Positions 25,550-32,887 of a stretch of 61,447 nt of DNA are shown piece after piece. Position numbers and translations under genes: made by a program. This DNA is from Candidatus Nanopelagicaceae bacterium (lineage in GTDB: Bacteria; Actinomycetota; Actinomycetes; Nanopelagicales; Nanopelagicaceae), in contig VERH01000003.1 in assembly GCA_018882735.1 (NCBI GenBank), positions 1-61,447 on the forward strand. Reading direction: 5' to 3'. The notes beneath the pieces were generated by a model that saw only the letters and a list, made by a program, of their open reading frames with translations, was not told the DNA's origin and did no database searches. The stretch's first letter is position 1. Every line of letters begins with the position of its first letter.

Positions 25550-26199
25550 ATCAGAATATGAAGAGAGCACTTAAAAAGGAAGAGCTATTCTCTAATTGGA
25601 GCGCGCTTCATGGTGACGCTGAAGTTAAAGGAATTGTGCGCGCTTGGCTAAATATAAGTTTTTGCATCTCCCGACCATTAATACTCTTGAAGTTCTCACC
25701 AAATTCATTGTCGCTACTCTCCATCCTTGCCGCGGCCGGATTTCTACTTGCTGTTGAGAGCCATTCGGCGATTGCACTATTAGTCCTCTCACTTCTATTA
25801 GATGGAATAGATGGAACTGTCGCTATTGCTACTGGGAAGAGCTCAAAATTTGGAGCTCTGGTGGATAGCGTTTCAGACCGATTAGTTGAAGGGTTATGGG
25901 CAATAGCGCTCTATCTCTTAGGCGCTCCTTGGCAAGTAGTTGTAACGGCCTGGTTAGCAGCCTTTGTTCAAGAGTACCTTCGTGCGCGCGTTGGCGGACT
26001 TGGAGTTAATCAGGTTCTCTTCGTAACTTGGTGCGAACGGCCAGTTCGAGCCACGCTGATTTTTATTCCGCTAATTGGAAGGCTCTTTGGTTTTGATTTA
26101 TTCGAATTGGCTTCGTGGGTCTGGGCAACCATGCAAGTAACTAGCGCGCTAATGCTCTTTAACTTGCTTCGATTGCGGCTGAAACAATCTCAGCGCTAA
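25546..26199 (+). CDS. CDP-alcohol phosphatidyltransferase family membrane enzyme
   Basis: A 217-residue protein with about five or six membrane segments. The family active-site motif D-x2-DG-x2-A-x-x8/9-G-x3-D-x3-D is visible as LDGIDGTVAIATGKS followed by FGALVDSVSDR; the usual AR is AI here. Such enzymes transfer a phospho-alcohol from a CDP-activated donor to make phospholipid head groups. The exact product (phosphatidylglycerol, phosphatidylinositol or other) is not readable. The start overlaps the metF stop; the 3' end overlaps the convergent crtD-like gene by 41 bp. Confidence 0.82.
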   Translation: MNQNMKRALKKEELFSNWSALHGDAEVKGIVRAWLNISFCISRPLILLKFSPNSLSLLSILAAAGFLLAVESHSAIALLVLSLLLDGIDGTVAIATGKSSKFGALVDSVSDRLVEGLWAIALYLLGAPWQVVVTAWLAAFVQEYLRARVGGLGVNQVLFVTWCERPVRATLIFIPLIGRLFGFDLFELASWVWATMQVTSALMLFNLLRLRLKQSQR

Positions 26200-27670
26200 G
26201 AGCGACTAACGGTAAGCCCCCACCGGGATGAGCGGAGCCACCAACACAATATAGATTTTCAATCGGGGAGCGATTCCTTGCTCTGAGGAATGCCGAGCGC
26301 ATGCCATTACTTGAAGTTCCATAGATAGAACCACCAGGGGCGCGATAGTCACGTTCTAAATCTGCTGGAGTCCTTATTTCCATCTTCATGATGCGATCTC
26401 TCACTTTTATTCCTTTGCGCTCCAATAAAGAGATGATGTGTTCGGCATATTCCTCTTTAAATCCTGCGCGATCCCAATCTGTTCCGTTTGCTGGATCGTG
26501 TCGCGGCGCATTTATTAGCACAAACCACGCTTCGTGATCGGGGGAGGGCAGCATGGTTTGGTCTTGTGGATTACAGATATAGATTGCTGGGTCCTTTGGC
26601 GGCTCATGGCGACTAAAGATTGCATCAAACTCATCATCGTAGTCTTTGGGAAATAAAACTGTGTGATGCTTAATATCGCTCTTACCTCTTAACGAGAGCA
26701 GAAGTGAGAAGCCAGAAAGTGAGGGAGTGGCTCGCTTCAAATTATTAAGCGCCTTCTTTGCTTTCGGCTCTTCTTTAACAAGTTGGCCATAAAGTTCCGA
26801 GGCATCAGAATTTGAAATGACAACATCACATTCAAAGGTTCTGCCATCGGCCAAGGTAACGCCGGTAGCTCTTCCAGCCTCAGTTTTAATGGCACTCACC
26901 CGCGAATTCAGGTGGATCTCAACGCCCAGATCCCTAACGCGTTGAGATAGTTTGATTCCGAGAGTTCCAATACCACCACTTACGTGCCACGCCCCGAAGG
27001 CCTCTTCAACAAAAGCTATAGTCAAGAGAACTGCAGGCACTTTACGAGGATCAGAACCGGTATAGGTGGCATATCGATCAACTATTTTTCGGAGATACTC
27101 ATTCTCCGTGTAACTTTCTGTCAGAGAACGTAAAGAACGCCACGGCGCAATCGTGAATAAATCATGGAAAAAACTTTTCCGCTTTAGAAATGGCAATAAA
27201 CTCTTCAGTTCGCCTTCAATAAAGCTCTCTCGAGAAGATTCCCACATCGCTTCCGCTCTAGCGAGGAGTCGGTGCCAATCATTACCCGCTGACGCACCAA
27301 AGGAGTCCGAGATAGCTTTGACAGTTCCGTTATGAGAGAGATTTGGAAACACAACTCGTTTTCCATCGTGGAATATGTACTCAAAGGAAGGGTCAACTGG
27401 TTGTAACTCAACGAGATGCTCAAGGCGCTTACCTGTCTTTATAAATAAATCTCGATAAACCGCTGGTAGCGTAAGCAGGGAAGGTCCAGTATCAAATACA
27501 AAGCCATCAATATTCTCAGATTGGCACTTTCCTCCTAACTTATTTCCTGCTTCAAACAACGTTACCTTGTGACCTTTTTTCGCCAATCGTGCCGCGCTGG
27601 CAAGGCCCGCCATTCCGCCGCCAATAACAACAATATTTTTCGGAGCATTAGTTGGAAAGTGATGGCTCAT
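26159..27670 (-). CDS. CrtI-family carotenoid desaturase, CrtD-like
   Basis: A 503-residue FAD oxidoreductase with IVVIGGGMAGLASAARLA at the N-terminus, FDTGPSLLTLP, and SAHPGGGLPLVALSA at the end. I chose the ATG at 27670, which overlaps the CruG stop as ATGA; a frame extends six codons upstream. As the second CrtI-like enzyme, in the same operon as CruF and CruG, it probably carries out a 3',4'-desaturation of a hydroxylated psi end (CrtD role) rather than phytoene desaturation. An oxygenase role as in the CrtO/CrtP branch is an alternative. Confidence 0.85.
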   Translation of the reverse strand: MSHHFPTNAPKNIVVIGGGMAGLASAARLAKKGHKVTLFEAGNKLGGKCQSENIDGFVFDTGPSLLTLPAVYRDLFIKTGKRLEHLVELQPVDPSFEYIFHDGKRVVFPNLSHNGTVKAISDSFGASAGNDWHRLLARAEAMWESSRESFIEGELKSLLPFLKRKSFFHDLFTIAPWRSLRSLTESYTENEYLRKIVDRYATYTGSDPRKVPAVLLTIAFVEEAFGAWHVSGGIGTLGIKLSQRVRDLGVEIHLNSRVSAIKTEAGRATGVTLADGRTFECDVVISNSDASELYGQLVKEEPKAKKALNNLKRATPSLSGFSLLLSLRGKSDIKHHTVLFPKDYDDEFDAIFSRHEPPKDPAIYICNPQDQTMLPSPDHEAWFVLINAPRHDPANGTDWDRAGFKEEYAEHIISLLERKGIKVRDRIMKMEIRTPADLERDYRAPGGSIYGTSSNGMRSAFLRARNRSPIENLYCVGGSAHPGGGLPLVALSAEIVSAAIEAS

Positions 27671-28743
27671 ATTGACCTGCCGCGCCATTGAAGCTGTCCA
27701 CTTCGCTTGTAAAGCAATGATCTAATAATCAATCCAATCCAGATTGCTATTGCGATGGGATGAAGCGGTGCAGAAACTATCGTTGATCTAGTCCTTAAGG
27801 CGACGAGAAGTCTTGATAGGAAAAGGGCAAAGAAGCCATATATTCCCCAGGTTTCACCTTGCAGCGCAGCGATTGTTGGATAGATGGATGAGAAGAAGAG
27901 GATGCCCATTGCTACAAAGGCTCCTATGGTTCCACCGAAGGCGCGCCACTGGGACTTTGAATATCCGGCGATTAACGAATCTGAGTCTTTATACATCTCA
28001 CAAGTTGCGATCTTTGATCCATCGACAACCGAACCAATACCTCCCGATCGCCTGAGCGAACGCGCTAGTTCCAAATCATCTAGAACTTCACTCTTGATAG
28101 CGTCGTGACCGCCAGCCCTTTGGTAACTCGCATTGCGAACTATGAAGAATTGTCCATTAGCCACAACAGTTGACTCGTTCTTGCTCCGCTCAACGAATCT
28201 AAGTGGCAAAGATGCAAACCATGACCACTGCAGTAATGGTTGAACTAATTTGGCAAGCGGGGCGCTCGCTATTTGGCGCGGGTATGGCGAGATGTAATCC
28301 CAGCCTTGCTTATTTAGTAAAGCGATCGAGTCTGCGATTGCGCTCTTCTCTAGCCTGACATCTGCATCGATAAAAACTAAGAATTCTTCATTACTTAGAT
28401 TTGCAAGTTGATGTAGCGCATAATTCTTGCCTAACCACCCATTAGGTAAAGGCGCTGACTTGATTGACTCAAAGCGCCGGTCCTTTACTTTCCTCAATAC
28501 CTCAGCAGTTCCATCCGTTGACCCATCATCAATTACCCGAACCTTAAAATCGTCGAGTTGAACTTGAGCGAAGGCAGTGGCGAGCACTTCCTCGGCGTTA
28601 GATATCTCATTTCTCATCGGAATTAGGAGCGCAACGGATTCAGGTATAGGCAATCCTGTTGGCTTAATGGAGCGAGCGGTGAAGAAATTAAAAAGAGAGA
28701 AGAAAAGTACTAATGCGATAAGCGTCTGGGAAAGTTGATCCAT
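27667..28743 (-). CDS. cruG: Carotenoid glycosyltransferase, CruG-like GT2
   Basis: A membrane family-2 glycosyltransferase of 358 residues. One N-terminal membrane segment, then the GT2 core with LIPMRNE, RVIDDGSTDGT and the metal motif IDADVRL, the acceptor-site region GGHDAIKSEVLDDLELAR, and three C-terminal membrane segments. CruG of cyanobacteria adds the sugar to the 2'-hydroxyl of myxol-type carotenoids. The gene begins TGATG-overlapped with cruF, supporting the assignment. The sugar donor is unknown. Confidence 0.86.
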   Translation of the reverse strand: MDQLSQTLIALVLFFSLFNFFTARSIKPTGLPIPESVALLIPMRNEISNAEEVLATAFAQVQLDDFKVRVIDDGSTDGTAEVLRKVKDRRFESIKSAPLPNGWLGKNYALHQLANLSNEEFLVFIDADVRLEKSAIADSIALLNKQGWDYISPYPRQIASAPLAKLVQPLLQWSWFASLPLRFVERSKNESTVVANGQFFIVRNASYQRAGGHDAIKSEVLDDLELARSLRRSGGIGSVVDGSKIATCEMYKDSDSLIAGYSKSQWRAFGGTIGAFVAMGILFFSSIYPTIAALQGETWGIYGFFALFLSRLLVALRTRSTIVSAPLHPIAIAIWIGLIIRSLLYKRSGQLQWRGRSI

Positions 28744-29549
28744 CAGTCATTACGCCCAAGTTTCACTGATAAGAAATACCAGATCACCACTATGCCAAGG
28801 GCAAAACCGCCTAAGAGAGCTACTCCGGGTCTATCGAAGAAGAAGAGATTGGCAATAATTCCACCCAACCAGCTCCACATAAGGAAGAACTCCGGGACTG
28901 CGCGGCTAGCTCCAAGCGAGCGCCGCTCTTTTGGTAGCGCGAAATTAAGAAGGGCCATCAAACCCATTCCGGTCAAAAGCCATCCGAAGGTATTTGAGAT
29001 TGGAATTTCAGGTTGGAATGGAACAGTTGAACCGGAAATTTCCCAAGTCCATCTCCCGGCTGAAACCATCTGTGGGTCTAAGAAGAGATCCCACGCCATT
29101 AATCCGTAACCACCAACTAGGAAGACCCATTTAGGCGCGATTCTCCGTGCGGCGAGAAAGATTGGATGCGCCATCATTAACCACGCAAATGGAACAACCA
29201 GCGGCACTCCGTAAATTTGATATCCCAGCGAGCCCGAATATTCATAAGTGCCAAATGGCCAACCAGTTCGCATCCCTACTTGTTCAACAATGAGCGCATA
29301 GAAAAAGGTTATTGTTAGAAAACGTATGGCGTAAGTTAGGCGATAAGCGAAGAGCGCATGCAACAACATTGCGCCAGCGCCCCAATACACAGTTGAGATG
29401 GTCACAAGTCGAAGCGGTTCGCCATCCAGAAGTGGATAAGAAATCTGTAGCCCGATGGCAACGGTCAAAACCGCAATCAGCAGAAAATTCTGAAATGGAG
29501 TAATACGACGACGCGAATCGCGCCTAGGTCGGAAGTTGCGAATCGACAC
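28743..29549 (-). CDS. cruF: Carotenoid 1',2'-hydratase, CruF-like membrane protein
   Basis: A 268-residue DUF422/CruF family membrane protein with about seven hydrophobic segments. Conserved stretches include GMRTGWPFGTYEYSGSLGY, YGVPLVVPFAWLMMAHP and MAWDLFLDPQMVSAGRWTW. CruF hydrates the psi end of lycopene or gamma-carotene to give a tertiary hydroxyl, as in myxoxanthophyll and bacterioruberin pathways. GTG start at 29549, 25 bp after the CrtA-like gene. Confidence 0.88.
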   Translation of the reverse strand: MSIRNFRPRRDSRRRITPFQNFLLIAVLTVAIGLQISYPLLDGEPLRLVTISTVYWGAGAMLLHALFAYRLTYAIRFLTITFFYALIVEQVGMRTGWPFGTYEYSGSLGYQIYGVPLVVPFAWLMMAHPIFLAARRIAPKWVFLVGGYGLMAWDLFLDPQMVSAGRWTWEISGSTVPFQPEIPISNTFGWLLTGMGLMALLNFALPKERRSLGASRAVPEFFLMWSWLGGIIANLFFFDRPGVALLGGFALGIVVIWYFLSVKLGRND

Positions 29550-29574
29550 GGGTCAATTCTGCCTTAATCGCCGA

Positions 29575-30240
29575 CTAAAGCACTCCGGATGAATTTACTA
29601 GCGCAAATCGGCCGAAGAGCTCCTCCGCGTACCACTTCTCACGCGCGGTAGCAGCAATAACTTCTTTATGAGCCTCACCCCGGTAGGCAAAGTAACTAAT
29701 TGTCTTAGGGTCTTCCCAGATAGAGAAAGTACCTTGTAGTCCAAGCGGTGCCTCGCCAATTCCAATAGCGCTAATCAAACCTGGTGCGCTTCTTAAGCTC
29801 ATTGTTACTGGAGGTACTGAACGCCAAAAGAGAAAGTTCTTACGCCACTTTATTCGAGCCCTGGTGATTGCTACGACTTTGCCACTCCAATCTATTGGAG
29901 CGATTTCTGACTTAAAAGGATTCTTCTTTGACCATTTACCGTGGACTGCGATTGGCTTAAGCGTTGCCTCGAATCTATCGATTGATTTCTCATTCCAGCG
30001 CTTCATCAATCTAGAACTTTCAAAATCGGCTAGCGAACTTTCTTCGATGTTTATCAGAAGTCCCCAACGTCTTGGATCTGCATCTCGAGGTGTAAACGTC
30101 TCACCCTTTCCAGTTCCCAACAATTTCCAAAACGAGATGCTGGAATTTCTTCTTAACGCTCTTCGATCGAGAGCCATTCGTAATATTGCCCAGAGAATGT
30201 CTTTACTTGAAACTCTCCAGAAATAGATTTTGGTGGTCAT
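29575..30240 (-). CDS. Spheroidene-monooxygenase-like (CrtA-like) protein
   Basis: A 221-residue soluble protein whose second half strongly recalls CrtA: TRARIKWRK, RSAPGLISAIGIGEAPLGLQ, GTFSIWED, FAYRGEAHKEVI and EKWYAEELFGRFALV. CrtA of purple bacteria is a haem-dependent oxygenase that puts a keto group at C-2 of acyclic carotenoids. The neighbours cruF, cruG and a CrtD-like gene make a carotenoid substrate likely. Many actinobacterial homologues have no proven substrate, so oxidation of the psi end is inferred. The ATG overlaps the hydrolase stop as ATGA. Confidence 0.78.
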   Translation of the reverse strand: MTTKIYFWRVSSKDILWAILRMALDRRALRRNSSISFWKLLGTGKGETFTPRDADPRRWGLLINIEESSLADFESSRLMKRWNEKSIDRFEATLKPIAVHGKWSKKNPFKSEIAPIDWSGKVVAITRARIKWRKNFLFWRSVPPVTMSLRSAPGLISAIGIGEAPLGLQGTFSIWEDPKTISYFAYRGEAHKEVIAATAREKWYAEELFGRFALVNSSGVL

Positions 30241-31025
30241 TTCGACTTAGTGGTCTCTCTAATTGCGGAAATTACATCTTGAGGGCTATCCCACATTGGC
30301 GCATGTCCGGTATTAGGAAAAATAATCCATTTTGCATGTGCTGGCGCGATAGAGCGTTCCTGGCAAGTAGTTTCAGGGAGGGTGCGGTCAGTATCACCAA
30401 AAATAATAGTCACCGGAATGTGCTCTGGTATTTTCCCGTCGAAGCGTTTCATCAACATCCCATCCCACGCTGGGTAGTAGCCATCTGCTTTGGCCATGGC
30501 TGTTACTGCGTCTAAACAGAGCTCATATGAGAACTCATTCCACCTAGGGCTCACATCGGCAAAACCCAACTTACGCGCTGCTTCAAAGTGCATCGCTGTT
30601 GGCGCGAATTTGCTAGTGGAGCGGGCAAGAAATCTTGCTAGCGCCGTTGCTGGATACCGCACGTTATAAGGGTTTAGCCATAGCCCCGCCGGCGCGAGTC
30701 CAATAACGCTTTTCACTCGATTAGGAGAAGAGCTTGCAATTTCTAGCGCAACCCATCCGCCTAGTGAGTTCCCAACGACATGGAATTCTTCAATTCCCAA
30801 TTCACTCATCTCATGTAACACGGCAAGTGCCAAGCTATGAGGATCCATAGGCGCACCTTTAATCAACGGAGTATCTCCATGTCCGGGCAGATCCACGGTA
30901 ATCACTTTGAAATTAACTGCGAGCTCATCTTGAATCAACTTCCAGGCAGTACTTGCCGATCCCATCCCATGAATGAGTAATAGCGGTTCACCATCACCAA
31001 AGACTCTATGACTGAGGCGTTGCAT
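30237..31025 (-). CDS. Alpha/beta hydrolase in the carotenoid operon
   Basis: A 262-residue alpha/beta-hydrolase-fold protein with oxyanion motif LLIHGMGSAST, nucleophile elbow GNSLGG (Ser in VVGNSLGGWVAL), a later acid near FGDTDRTLPE and the histidine in NTGHAPMWD, so the triad looks intact. No signal peptide. The ATG at 31025 is TGATG-coupled to the YbaK gene; the stop is ATGA-coupled to the CrtA-like gene. The tight coupling suggests a job linked to the carotenoid, for example ester formation or cleavage, but the family is too broad to name a substrate. Confidence 0.85.
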   Translation of the reverse strand: MQRLSHRVFGDGEPLLLIHGMGSASTAWKLIQDELAVNFKVITVDLPGHGDTPLIKGAPMDPHSLALAVLHEMSELGIEEFHVVGNSLGGWVALEIASSSPNRVKSVIGLAPAGLWLNPYNVRYPATALARFLARSTSKFAPTAMHFEAARKLGFADVSPRWNEFSYELCLDAVTAMAKADGYYPAWDGMLMKRFDGKIPEHIPVTIIFGDTDRTLPETTCQERSIAPAHAKWIIFPNTGHAPMWDSPQDVISAIRETTKSK

Positions 31026-31513
31026 CAATCACCAACTACCGCTGCAGTTCCGCCCGTGACCCGAAGTAGTTCATCAAAAGTAGTTGGGAAGACTGTATGT
31101 GGATGGCCAGCAGCGGCCCAAACTTCCACATATTCACCGAGCGCTCTATCAATCAAAATAATTTCGGGCTGATTTAGCCAACCTACGGGCGCGACGCCGC
31201 CAACTGAAAATCCCGAAAGATTTTTGACGTAATCTGCATCAGCTCTTCCAAGTTGAGCCACTCCTAAATCACTTGCTACTAATTCAGTATTTACGCGATG
31301 CCTGCCTGAGGTCACTATTAAAAGCGGATTGCCACTAGGAAGTTTGAAGACGATTGAGGACGCGATCTGTCCTACTTGAATACCAAGTGCGGTTGCGGCA
31401 TCTTGAGCAGTTCGTGCGCTGTCGGAGAGGAGTTTTATCTCACCAGACATTTGAAGCTGTTTAATCGCCTCGGCGGCACGCTTGACTGCAGCCTTCTCTA
31501 ATATGCCATCCAC
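31025..31513 (-). CDS. YbaK/EbsC-family aminoacyl-tRNA deacylase-like protein
   Basis: A 162-residue protein of the YbaK/ProXp family, which clears mischarged Cys-tRNA(Pro) or related species. The conserved lysine-containing strand is SSIVFKLPSGNPLLIVTSGRHRV (long motif spans about 53-75), and GGVAPVGW is typical of the family. Start is GTG at 31513; TAGAAT (31525-31520) lies 6 nt upstream, so this seems to be the promoter of a six-gene unit ending at the CrtD-like gene. Exact tRNA specificity is unknown. Confidence 0.87.
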   Translation of the reverse strand: MDGILEKAAVKRAAEAIKQLQMSGEIKLLSDSARTAQDAATALGIQVGQIASSIVFKLPSGNPLLIVTSGRHRVNTELVASDLGVAQLGRADADYVKNLSGFSVGGVAPVGWLNQPEIILIDRALGEYVEVWAAAGHPHTVFPTTFDELLRVTGGTAAVVGD

Positions 31514-31526
31514 ATCTAGATTCTAT

Positions 31527-32273
31527 TCAGAATAGCCAAGTCTCGATAAGCGTAAATGCAGCTATGGCAAATACGGTGTAAGCAAATGCGCGTTTTAGTG
31601 ATTGTGGGCTCATCGAAGTGCTCCGTTTAGCGGCCAACCTTGAGATAAAGACTGCAATCACAGCGATGAGGATTGGAATCTCCCATGAAACTTCGTTCCA
31701 GTGGCGATAATGAGCAAAGAATCCAGTGAGCGTATTAATTGTGATTATGAAGAGCGAGGTTCCAGCTGCCTTACTAGGGGAGACGTTATAAAAGAGAACC
31801 AGGATTGGGATTGCGATAAACCCACCGCCGATACCAAATAAACCAGTGAGAGCTCCTACCAACAGCGAGAGGCCAATCAACGCCGGAAGTGGCATCTTCC
31901 GCTCACTAGATCCAGTAGGTGGTTTTAGCAGCATTGAGATTCCAGCAGAGATGAGAACGAGTGAAAAGCCGGTCAGAACTATCGAATCAGAAATCTTTGG
32001 AAGAATATATGCGCCACCAAAGTTAGTTGCTAATCCAATTGCCCAAATTGAGAGGGATTCACGAACGAGTACATCCTTACTTTTAAACTTAGAGAGCACG
32101 CCAGATAGCGCTCCACTAAACACAATTATGAGTGAAGCAGTTGTTGCTTGAACTGGATTCATGCCAAAGACGTAAATCAACATAGGAACAGCCACCATCG
32201 ATCCGCCGGCGCCGACAAAGCCCAAGATTGAACCGATTGCAACGCCACAGATTATGGCTAGGACTATTTCCAC
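31527..32273 (-). CDS. TauE/SafE-family membrane permease
   Basis: A 248-residue membrane protein with about eight hydrophobic segments and the paired glycine-rich motifs GFVGAGGSMVAVPML and GLFGIGGGFIAIPIL that mark the TauE/SafE family of sulfite/organosulfonate exporters. I chose the GTG at 32273 because upstream codons run through the doxX terminator hairpin. TACCTT (32285-32280) is 6 nt before the GTG, suggesting a leaderless mRNA. The substrate is likely a small sulfur anion, not proven. Confidence 0.87.
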   Translation of the reverse strand: MEIVLAIICGVAIGSILGFVGAGGSMVAVPMLIYVFGMNPVQATTASLIIVFSGALSGVLSKFKSKDVLVRESLSIWAIGLATNFGGAYILPKISDSIVLTGFSLVLISAGISMLLKPPTGSSERKMPLPALIGLSLLVGALTGLFGIGGGFIAIPILVLFYNVSPSKAAGTSLFIITINTLTGFFAHYRHWNEVSWEIPILIAVIAVFISRLAAKRSTSMSPQSLKRAFAYTVFAIAAFTLIETWLF

Positions 32274-32294
32274 GAGATAAAGGTAGCCTGAAAT

Positions 32295-32328
32295 AAATAA
32301 GACCCCTGAGATACCAGGGGTCTTATTT
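32295..32328 (-). terminator. Rho-independent terminator after the DoxX gene
   Basis: A perfect 14-bp stem: AAATAAGACCCCTG (32295-32308) and CAGGGGTCTTATTT (32315-32328) with a 6-nt loop. Read on the minus strand it follows the doxX stop by 15 nt and is followed by a T-rich run, so it ends doxX transcription and isolates the TauE gene. Confidence 0.9.
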
Positions 32329-32343
32329 GTAAGACTTTTTGAA

Positions 32344-32757
32344 TTAGAGGTTAAAGAATCCATCTGTAACTGAAGGTCCGAAATCAACTCCGCTTCCAAC
32401 GAGTACAAAGATGATTAAGGCGGCGCCAGCAAGAGAGAGGTTCTTGAAGAAATTGATCATCTCGCCCTGCTTAGCCTGTGGATCCTGGATGGTCCAGAAG
32501 TTATGCATCATGAATGCAGTTGGCACCAAGAAGATTGCTAGCAATAGAGCGCCAAGATCGGCATACACGCCAAAGACAATGTAGAGACCGCCGATGATCA
32601 ACATCAATCCGGTCACAATGACGGCCAACTTCGCAGCCGGGACCTTCTTGAATTGAGCATATCCAGTCATGTCATTGAGCTTGGTCAGATGCGCGATTCC
32701 GGAATTGATGAAAATCAACGCAAAGAGCACTCGACCGATTACTAGGAGAATATCCAT
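32344..32757 (-). CDS. DoxX family membrane protein
   Basis: A 137-residue protein with four hydrophobic segments. The N-terminal ILLVIGRVLFALIFINSGIAHL and the central GGLYIVFGVYADLGALLL match the DoxX family, whose members are linked to redox or oxidative-stress functions but are mostly uncharacterised. The ATG is preceded by an AAAGGAC Shine-Dalgarno, so it is leadered. It stands alone, closed by a terminator on each side. Confidence 0.85.
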   Translation of the reverse strand: MDILLVIGRVLFALIFINSGIAHLTKLNDMTGYAQFKKVPAAKLAVIVTGLMLIIGGLYIVFGVYADLGALLLAIFLVPTAFMMHNFWTIQDPQAKQGEMINFFKNLSLAGAALIIFVLVGSGVDFGPSVTDGFFNL

Positions 32758-32840
32758 TTACTTTTAGTCCTTTCGAGACAGGTAATTGAAGATTAAACCA
32801 AATTTATTGAAATTTCAACTATCTTCGCGTGTCGCAAAAG

Positions 32841-32867
32841 AAAAACCGCGCCCCTTTCGAGGCGCGG
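32841..32867 (-). terminator. Rho-independent terminator after the 5'-nucleotidase gene
   Basis: On the minus strand, CCGCGCC (32867-32861), an 8-nt loop and GGCGCGG (32852-32846) are followed by TTTTT (32845-32841). The hairpin lies 20 nt after the nucleotidase stop codon. Confidence 0.9.
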
Positions 32868-32887
32868 CTTCTCTCATTCCTTACTAA

